A model generated the notes under the pieces. The model had not been told where the DNA came from and ran no database searches. It was given only the letters and a program-made list of their open reading frames with translations. The translations under genes were made by a program, and so were the position numbers. Positions 57,128 to 64,000 of a stretch of 64,000 nt of DNA are shown here, one piece after another. The first letter of the stretch is position 1, and the number at the start of each line of letters is the position of its first letter. Origin of the DNA: Sphingomonas azotifigens NBRC 15497 (GTDB lineage: Bacteria; Pseudomonadota; Alphaproteobacteria; Sphingomonadales; Sphingomonadaceae); the NCBI RefSeq assembly GCF_002091475.1, contig NZ_BCTR01000017.1, forward strand, positions 30,020 through 94,019, in the 5' to 3' direction.

Positions 57128-59767
57128 ATGACGAAGGGCGAACTGCTCGGCGCGTCGGCAATGCTGCTGGCGCTGGCCGGGCCCATCTCCGCATTCGCGC
57201 AGGACCGTGGCGCTGCACCGCCGACGCAGGATGAGGGCTATGTCTCGGCCAACGAGATCATCGTCACCGCCACCCGCCGCAACGAGACGGTGCAGGACGT
57301 GCCGGTGGCGATCACCGCGATCGGACCGCAGCTCCTTGAAAATGCCGGCGTCGACAATGTCCGCGACCTCGAGCAGCTGGCGCCGTCGCTGCAATCCTCG
57401 ACCGGCCAGTCCTCGGCGACCGGCACCACCATCTACATCCGCGGCATCACCACGGGTGGCGACAATCCCGGGTTCGAGCCGGCGGTGGGCGTGTTCATCG
57501 ATGGCGTGTTCCGGTCGCGCTCAGGCGTGGCGATTTCGGAGCTGCCGGAACTCGAACGGGTGGAGATCCTGCGTGGACCCCAAGGCACGCTGTTCGGGCG
57601 CAACACCTCGGCCGGCGCGCTCAGTATCTTTACCGCGCAGCCGAAGTTCGAGACCGGCGGCTATGCCGAGGCGGGCTATGGCAACTACAACGCCTATGAG
57701 GCGCGCGGCGCCCTCACCGGGCCGGTCAGCGAGCATGTCGCGCTGCGGCTGGACGGGGCCTATCGCAAGCGCGACGGCTATATCGCCGACGCCAACAGCA
57801 ACCGGATGATCAACGACATCAATCGCTGGCTGGTGCGCGGGCAGGCGTTGTTCGACAGCGGACCGGTCAACCTTCGCTTGATCGCGGACTATTACCAGAC
57901 GGACGAGCAGTGCTGCGCGGTCGTCTCGGCCGTGCGCGGCCCACTCGCGCCGGTGATCCAGGGGCTCGCTGCGGCACAGGGGCTGGTAGGTCTCTACACC
58001 GGCTCGACCGATGACCGGATCCAGGCGATTTCGCCCAACCGCGCCTATGGCGAGAAGGTTCGCGATTATGGCTTCTCTGGCGAGCTGAACTACGATCTGG
58101 GCGGCGCCAAGCTCACCTCGATTACTGCCTATCGCCGCTGGCGTGTGCTGCGCTCGCAGGACATCGACTTTTCAGGGATCGATCGCGCCTATCGGGATGG
58201 CTATCGCAACGCATTATCGGATTTCACGCAGGAACTGCGCCTGCAGGGATCGGCGTTCGGCGGCAAGCTCGACTGGCTGGTCGGCGGCTTCTACCTCAAT
58301 GAAAGCAACACGCTACGCGACACGGTGCGCGTGGGTAGCGACTCCAATCGCTATGTCGATGCCGTGTTCTCCGCCCAGTTGCGGCCGCTGTTCGGCACGC
58401 CGGTGCAGTTCTACGGCTCGCTGGGGGCCGGGGTCCCAACCTTCGGGCAGGTGCTGCTCAACCCCGCCGCGCCGCCGGCCGCCTATGGCCAGCTCGCACG
58501 GCTGGTGACGCTGTTCCGCGCGCAGACCGGCACTGCGCCGATCCCCGGCATCGCGGTCGTGCCCGGCCTCGCCGGGCTGGCGCTCCAGCCGCTGCCGGGC
58601 AACACGCCGGGCCAAGGAAACAACAACGACGATTTCCGGGTGAAGACCATTGCCTTCGCGGTCTTCACCCACAACATCGTCAACCTGACCGACACGCTGT
58701 CGCTCACCCTCGGCGCGCGGTGGAATCACGAGACCAAGGACCTGACCGCGACAATCGCCAGCAATACGGGCGCCTGCACCTTCTTCAACCAGGCACGTAC
58801 CGGCAATGCCGCGGCAGCCGCCTATGCCAATATCCTGCGCCAGGTGCCGGGGCTGTTCAGCAACCTGTTCCTGCTCAGCTGCAACCCGGCGGTGAATAGC
58901 GAGTTCAACGGCGCCTATGCCGACAAGCGCAGCGAGGACCAGATCACCGGCACGGTGAAGTTGGCCTACAAGTTCAGCCCGCGCGTGCTGGGCTATGCAA
59001 GCTATGATCGCGGCTACAAGTCGGGCGGCTTCAATCTCGACCAGGCGACGTTCGACTCGGTGCTGCTCGGCGGCAATGGCCCGCAGGCTGGCGACCTGCA
59101 TTTTTCGAAGGAAACCGTCGACTCGTTCGAAGTCGGGCTCAAGACGCAGGTCAGCCGGCAGTTCACGCTCAACCTCGCGGGCTTCTATTCGCAATTCTAC
59201 AACCTGCAGAGCCTGGTGTTCAGCGGCACCAATTTCGTGGTGCAGAACGTGCCGAAGACGACGAGCAAGGGCGTAGAGGCCGAGGCGACGATCCAGCCGG
59301 TGCGCGATCTGGTGTTCCAGCTCGGCTACAGCTTCATCGACGCGCGTTATGACGACGATGGCAAGAATTTCGCGGGCACGCCGCTGCAGGGCAAGGGCAA
59401 CCAGCAGCTCGACAACCAGCCGCGGCACACGCTGACGGTCGCCGGCACCTGGACCCCGCCGCTCGCCAAGGGCGTCAATGGCTTGCTGCACGTCGACATG
59501 CGCTACAACAGCGAGGTCAACATTCCCTCCAGCCCGCCCGACGCGAATGGCCGCAACGCGCTGTACAACCAGGGCTATCCTTTGGTCTCGGCGGCGATCG
59601 GCGTGCAGAGCCCGGATGGCCGGCGCAGCCTGCAATTCTGGGTGCAGAACCTGACCAACCAGCATTATTTCATCAGCGGCTTCGGCGTGCCCGAGCAGAA
59701 CGGCAACTATGCCGGCTATCCGGGCACCCCGCGCTTCTATGGAGTGCGTGCCAAGGTCGGCTTCTAG
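57128..59767 (+). CDS. TonB-dependent outer-membrane receptor
   Basis: 879 residues. The signal peptide is LLGASAMLLALAGPISAFAQ. The TonB box is in ANEIIVTATRRNE. The plug domain has VPVAITAIGPQLLENAGVDNVRDLEQLAPSL and VEILRGPQGTLFGRNTSAGALS. The beta-barrel ends in FYGVRAKVGF with terminal Phe. It imports an unknown ligand; sphingomonads have many such paralogues. The IS630-type element has inserted at the TA of its TAG stop codon without changing the protein. Confidence 0.93.
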   Translation: MTKGELLGASAMLLALAGPISAFAQDRGAAPPTQDEGYVSANEIIVTATRRNETVQDVPVAITAIGPQLLENAGVDNVRDLEQLAPSLQSSTGQSSATGTTIYIRGITTGGDNPGFEPAVGVFIDGVFRSRSGVAISELPELERVEILRGPQGTLFGRNTSAGALSIFTAQPKFETGGYAEAGYGNYNAYEARGALTGPVSEHVALRLDGAYRKRDGYIADANSNRMINDINRWLVRGQALFDSGPVNLRLIADYYQTDEQCCAVVSAVRGPLAPVIQGLAAAQGLVGLYTGSTDDRIQAISPNRAYGEKVRDYGFSGELNYDLGGAKLTSITAYRRWRVLRSQDIDFSGIDRAYRDGYRNALSDFTQELRLQGSAFGGKLDWLVGGFYLNESNTLRDTVRVGSDSNRYVDAVFSAQLRPLFGTPVQFYGSLGAGVPTFGQVLLNPAAPPAAYGQLARLVTLFRAQTGTAPIPGIAVVPGLAGLALQPLPGNTPGQGNNNDDFRVKTIAFAVFTHNIVNLTDTLSLTLGARWNHETKDLTATIASNTGACTFFNQARTGNAAAAAYANILRQVPGLFSNLFLLSCNPAVNSEFNGAYADKRSEDQITGTVKLAYKFSPRVLGYASYDRGYKSGGFNLDQATFDSVLLGGNGPQAGDLHFSKETVDSFEVGLKTQVSRQFTLNLAGFYSQFYNLQSLVFSGTNFVVQNVPKTTSKGVEAEATIQPVRDLVFQLGYSFIDARYDDDGKNFAGTPLQGKGNQQLDNQPRHTLTVAGTWTPPLAKGVNGLLHVDMRYNSEVNIPSSPPDANGRNALYNQGYPLVSAAIGVQSPDGRRSLQFWVQNLTNQHYFISGFGVPEQNGNYAGYPGTPRFYGVRAKVGF

Positions 59768-59779
59768 AGCATCGTGCCG

Positions 59780-60466
59780 TTAATCTGGCGCATATCCAGC
59801 TTTAGCGAAGTAGTTTGCGCATTCGCTGGGCTCGAAGAGGCAGCAGATGTCGCCGATGGCGCTGATCAAGGCATCGAAGGTGCGAGCCGCGGCTTTTCGC
59901 AGGTGTGCCTTGAGTTTGGCGAATGCCATTTCAATTGGATTCAGATCAGGCGAGTATTGGGGGAGGAAGAGCAGCCAGGCGCCGCGTGCCCGGACAGCCG
60001 CTTCAGCATTGGCGCTTTTGTGCACCGAGAGATTGTCGAGGATTACCACGTCGCCCGGCAGCAGCGTCGGCGCGAGCTGCGTCTCGATGTAGATGTTGAA
60101 GGCCTGACGATCCATCGCGCCGGGGATCACCCAGGGAGCGGTCAGTCCACCTTGTCGCAGGCCGGCGATAAAGGTCTGGGTTCCCCATTTGCCGAACGGT
60201 GCGCTGGCTTTGAGGCGTGTCCCATACCGGGCCCGTCCGCGCAGGCGGGCCATCTTGGTGTTCACCGAGGTCTCGTCGATGAACACCAAGCGGCTGGGAT
60301 CGCGGCGCATGTGCGGCTGCCGATCTTCGATCCAGATCTTGCGCCGTTCGGCAACGTCAGCGCGTGCGCATTCCGATGCCATCAGCTGCTTTTTTATATG
60401 TGAACCCGGCCCGGCACAGCAGCTTCGACAGCGATGCACAAGCCGCCACCACCCCGCGCTCGGCAT
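59780..60466 (-). CDS. IS630 transposase, catalytic part (OrfB)
   Basis: Frame open for 228 residues, but the first ~28 ([17 protein letters not shown]) are out-of-frame OrfA sequence. The real part begins at [22 protein letters not shown]. The DDE triad is seen in RLVFIDETSVNTKM, VVILDNLSVHKS and YSPDLNPIEMAFAKLKAHLR. It needs a shift from OrfA at a run of six A. Confidence 0.88.
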   Translation of the reverse strand: MPSAGWWRLVHRCRSCCAGPGSHIKKQLMASECARADVAERRKIWIEDRQPHMRRDPSRLVFIDETSVNTKMARLRGRARYGTRLKASAPFGKWGTQTFIAGLRQGGLTAPWVIPGAMDRQAFNIYIETQLAPTLLPGDVVILDNLSVHKSANAEAAVRARGAWLLFLPQYSPDLNPIEMAFAKLKAHLRKAAARTFDALISAIGDICCLFEPSECANYFAKAGYAPD

Positions 60467-60737
60467 GCAGCCGCGCTGCCAGTTCGGGCATCGTTACGTC
60501 GGGGTCGGCTTCCACCGCCGCGATCAGATAATCCAGATGCTCAGCCAGAGGGCCCTTCCCAGCCGGACGCCCTTGCTTGCGGGGTTTGGCGCTACCTTCG
60601 TCCGCAGCGCGCGCGACCCACCGGATCGCCGAGCTCACACTCACCGAATACCGTTCCGCCGCAGCTCGGCGCGAACTCCCAGCCGCCACCGCCTCGACCA
60701 CACGAGCACGCAAATCATCCGACCGACATTCGCCCAT
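60357..60737 (-). CDS. IS630 transposase, DNA-binding part (OrfA)
   Basis: 126 residues. The helix-turn-helix domain is visible ([33 protein letters not shown]) with a second helical domain ([19 protein letters not shown]). The last native codons are TAT AAA AAA. Loss of one A from the A6G run (60395-60390) joins TYKK to QLMASE in OrfB, giving a normal full-length transposase. Confidence 0.88.
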   Translation of the reverse strand: MGECRSDDLRARVVEAVAAGSSRRAAAERYSVSVSSAIRWVARAADEGSAKPRKQGRPAGKGPLAEHLDYLIAAVEADPDVTMPELAARLHAERGVVAACASLSKLLCRAGFTYKKAADGIGMRTR

Positions 60738-60819
60738 GATCCACCTCCAGAAGAGGTTGAATCACAATCAGCATCGCTCGGGAATCCTTCGATTCACAAA
60801 AGCGGCGCGCCGCTCTAGC

Positions 60820-61419
60820 TCAGCGCTCGAACAGCCGGTCGAGCGGGCCGTCGGCGAGGCACCAGAGCAGCGCGACCAAAGCCGCGCAGGCGAGACCCGC
60901 TGCCGGCGACGCGATCGCCACGGCGACGCCCGCAAGGTAGAGGCAGCAGGCAAGCATGCTCTTGCGCAGCGTTCGCCGATGGTAGCGCTGCGCCTCGGCC
61001 GAACTGGCGCCGGTGCGCCGGATCACCCGCTGCAGCCAGTTATAGGCGAAGGAGGGGAGGAGCATCACCAGCATGTAGAGCAGCGTCGCCTCGCCGCTGA
61101 AATGCTGCTCGCCGAGATAGGCGGTGGCGAAGGGGATCAGGGAGAGGGTGAACAGCAGCACGATGTTCGACCAGAGCAGCGCGTTGCCCGCGCGGGTAGC
61201 GAACTGGAACAGCCGGTGGTGGTTCACCCAGTAGATCGCCACATAGGCGTAGCTGAGCGCATAAGCGAGGAAGACCGGCCATTGCGCGGCCAGCGCGCGC
61301 AGCCCGGATGCTTCGGGCGCGTGCAGTTCCAGCACCATGATCGTCACGATGATGGCAATCACGCCATCCGAAAACGCCTCGACGCGCTTGGCGCCGTCGC
61401 GGCCTTCCTGGTCCTGCAT
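60820..61419 (-). CDS. TMEM175-like (DUF1211) membrane protein, potassium-channel family
   Basis: 199 residues from the ATG giving [20 protein letters not shown]. The hallmark is R-x3[17 protein letters not shown] at the start of TM1. Six hydrophobic segments follow the family pattern ([23 protein letters not shown] in TM3). Prokaryotic members are potassium-selective channels. Its stop lies five bases from the IS right end. Confidence 0.88.
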   Translation of the reverse strand: MQDQEGRDGAKRVEAFSDGVIAIIVTIMVLELHAPEASGLRALAAQWPVFLAYALSYAYVAIYWVNHHRLFQFATRAGNALLWSNIVLLFTLSLIPFATAYLGEQHFSGEATLLYMLVMLLPSFAYNWLQRVIRRTGASSAEAQRYHRRTLRKSMLACCLYLAGVAVAIASPAAGLACAALVALLWCLADGPLDRLFER

Positions 61420-61483
61420 ATCCGTTCTCCTGCCCGCGCCGGTGGTGGCGCAGGCAGGAGGCGGAGGCAACTAGACCAAGGGT

Positions 61484-62083
61484 TTACTTGGCCGAGAAGG
61501 CGGCGTTGATGTGCAGCTTCACTTCGTCCGAGACGAAGGGGACATACTTGTCCATGCCGAACGCGCTGCGGCTGATCGTGGTGGTCGCTTCGAAGCCGAA
61601 GTTCAGCTTCTTCATCATCGGGTTGGTGCCCGCGCCGACCAGCGTGGTGTCGAGCGTGACGGGCTTGGTAACGCCGTGCAGCGTCAGGTCGCCGGTGATC
61701 TGCGCCTTGGTGCCGCTGACGACGACCTTGGTCGAGACGAAACGAATCGTCGGGTACTTGGCCGCGTCGAAGAAGTCCGGCGAGGCGAGGTGCTTGTCGA
61801 GCGCCGCGACGGTGGTGACGATGCCGCTGGTCGGGATGGTGATGTCCAGCTTGGCGTCGTTCGGCTTTGCCGGGTCGATCGTCAGCGAGCCGGTCGCGCC
61901 GCCCGACTGGCCGGTGAACTGGCTGAAGCCGAAGTGGTTGACGGTGAAGTCGACCTGGGTGTGGCCGGTGTCGACCGCATAGGTGCCGGCAGGAACACGG
62001 GCAGCGTCGGCCTGGCCGGGCAGTTCCTGGGCGAAGGCGACCGGAGCGGCCGCGAAAAGAGCGAGAGCAAGGAGAGCGCGCAT
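61484..62083 (-). CDS. periplasmic YceI-family protein
   Basis: 199 residues. The signal peptide is [19 protein letters not shown]. The lipocalin-like YceI pattern is [30 protein letters not shown], then [36 protein letters not shown] and [20 protein letters not shown]. The family binds isoprenoid-type lipids in the periplasm. Confidence 0.93.
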   Translation of the reverse strand: MRALLALALFAAAPVAFAQELPGQADAARVPAGTYAVDTGHTQVDFTVNHFGFSQFTGQSGGATGSLTIDPAKPNDAKLDITIPTSGIVTTVAALDKHLASPDFFDAAKYPTIRFVSTKVVVSGTKAQITGDLTLHGVTKPVTLDTTLVGAGTNPMMKKLNFGFEATTTISRSAFGMDKYVPFVSDEVKLHINAAFSAK

Positions 62084-62124
62084 GAATGTTCCCTTCGGGT
62101 GGTTGCGTCGCTCCCGTAATGAGG

Positions 62125-62160
62125 GTGCCGGCCGCGCATTGCTAGTGCGCAGCCGGCAAC
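62125..62160 (-). terminator. hairpin downstream of ilvC
   Basis: GCCGGCCGCGCA (62127-62138) pairs with TGCGCAGCCGGC (62146-62157) with one mismatch, about 20 bases past the ilvC stop. There is no T-run, so it is a probable but weak terminator or 3'-end stabiliser. Confidence 0.55.
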
Positions 62161-62179
62161 CCAAGGTTTCCGGGTTGGA

Positions 62180-63376
<1,197 letters not shown>

Positions 63377-63892
63377 TCAGGCTGGCTCGCGGCCGCGCGA
63401 GATCGCGACGATACCGGTGCGGGCGACTTCGATCAGCCCCACTTCGCGCATCAGCTCGACGAACTTGTCGATCTTGTCGATCGTGCCGGTGACCTCGAAC
63501 ACGAAGCTGGAGATGGTCGCATCGACCACCCGGGCGCGATACACTTCGGCGAGGCGCAGCGCCTCGATCCGGTGATCGCCGGTGCCGACCACCTTCACCA
63601 GCGCCAGCTCGCGTTCGACATGCTCGCCCTTGGTGGTGAGGTCGACCACCTTGTGCACCGGCACCAGCCGCTCTAGCTGGGCGATGATCTGCTCCATCAC
63701 CGGGGCCGAGGCGAAGGTGACGATGGTGATGCGGCTGATCAGATCGTCGTCGCTGATCTCCGACACGGTCAGCGACGAGATGTTGTAGCCGCGCGCCGTG
63801 AACAGGCCGGCGATCCGCGCGAGGATGCCGGGCTCGTTATCGACGATGACCGCCAGCGTGTGGCGCTCGATGGCTTCTTCCTTGATGTGCAT
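63377..63892 (-). CDS. ilvH: acetolactate synthase small subunit
   Basis: 171 residues. The N-terminal ACT domain binds the feedback inhibitor valine: RHTLAVIVDNEPGILARIAGLFTARGYNISSLTV. The second domain has VKVVGTGDHRIEALRLAEVYRARVVDA and ISRGREP at the end. It regulates and activates the large subunit (IlvB/IlvI), which should lie just right of the window. Order ilv large-small-ilvC is usual. Confidence 0.95.
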   Translation of the reverse strand: MHIKEEAIERHTLAVIVDNEPGILARIAGLFTARGYNISSLTVSEISDDDLISRITIVTFASAPVMEQIIAQLERLVPVHKVVDLTTKGEHVERELALVKVVGTGDHRIEALRLAEVYRARVVDATISSFVFEVTGTIDKIDKFVELMREVGLIEVARTGIVAISRGREPA

Positions 63893-63919
63893 GGGCTAGA
63901 TACCTTTTCGGGCGCCGTT

Positions 63920-63940
63920 CCTCCCCCTTGACGGGGGAGG
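63920..63940. repeat. intergenic hairpin repeat upstream of ilvH
   Basis: CCTCCCCC and GGGGGAGG pair around TTGAC. It is followed by GCGGAGCTTGGCAGC and CGAAGCTTGGAGAGGGTGAG tracts, resembling the spacer at 63225-63361. No gene is seen from 63893 to the window end. Confidence 0.55.
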
Positions 63941-64000
63941 ATAGCGGAGCTTGGCAGCTTGCTGCCTAGCGAAGCTTGGAGAGGGTGAGCGGCTGCGGAG

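Larger units (their letters stand above)
59767..60815 (-). mobile_element. IS630-family insertion sequence
   Basis: 1049 bases flanked by TA dinucleotides (59765-59766 and 60816-60817), the IS630 target duplication, each in a CTAG context. Imperfect terminal repeats: GAGCATCGTGCCG at the left and GAGCGGCGCGCCG (reverse) at the right. It holds two leftward ORFs that together make one DDE transposase. Inserted in the stop codon of the TonB receptor gene. Confidence 0.85.

Overview
The window reads as GC-rich alphaproteobacterial DNA, most likely from a sphingomonad. This is inferred from gene style and context: a TonB receptor of the 'EIIVTATRR' type, a LeuA2-type leuA, an Fnr protein with a CxxC-x7-C cluster, and alphaproteobacterial LexA boxes. 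No database was searched. About 1-38.6 kb is most of a tailed-phage prophage whose left end lies outside the window; 38.6-64 kb is ordinary chromosome.

Prophage early region (1-7.2 kb): the end of a DnaN-like sliding clamp, an unusual C5-cytosine DNA methyltransferase carrying nine tandem ~40-residue target-recognition-like repeats, a protein with PP-loop-like and transglycosylase-like halves, a PD-(D/E)XK-like nuclease, a RusA-type resolvase, two putative replication proteins, a NusG-like antiterminator and an HNH endonuclease. Packaging and head (7.2-18.6 kb): a structured non-coding gap (candidate cos region), small terminase, large terminase interrupted in its Walker A motif by a 351-residue class 3 intein with a LAGLIDADG endonuclease, prohead protease, HK97-fold capsid, portal placed after the capsid, a repeat protein, and connector proteins. 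Tail (18.6-30.8 kb): terminator, tube protein, the two chaperone ORFs joined by a lambda-type GGGAAAG frameshift site, an 1810-residue tape measure and large tail-tip/fibre proteins. Lysis (31.1-33.1 kb): holin, GH24 endolysin, a second membrane protein, and an Rz-like spanin with Rz1 embedded in another frame. The right end carries a Calx-beta/SGNH fibre protein, small regulators, an AT-richer HNH-like cargo gene, a decayed SRAP peptidase remnant, a Cro/CI-type regulator preceded by two LexA boxes, and a 3' fragment of tRNA-Arg(CCT) that marks the attachment site.

Chromosome: a leftward cluster encodes a response regulator, a histidine kinase, an RND pump, its adaptor and an outer-membrane channel (46.6 to 38.6 kb). 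Next come acetoacetate decarboxylase, OmpW, an Fnr/FixK regulator with a FixK-type box between it and ompW, a tandem universal stress protein, a SWIB protein, a BLUF photoreceptor, leuA with a Leu-rich leader peptide and hairpin, a chemoreceptor, a folE-pteridine reductase-folB operon, a TonB receptor whose stop codon holds an IS630-family insertion, a TMEM175-like channel, a YceI protein, and ilvC and ilvH. Strong bidirectional terminators separate several convergent pairs.

The most unusual items are the intein-split terminase, the methyltransferase repeat array beside the chimeric modification-like gene, and the LexA-box cluster at the prophage's right end.
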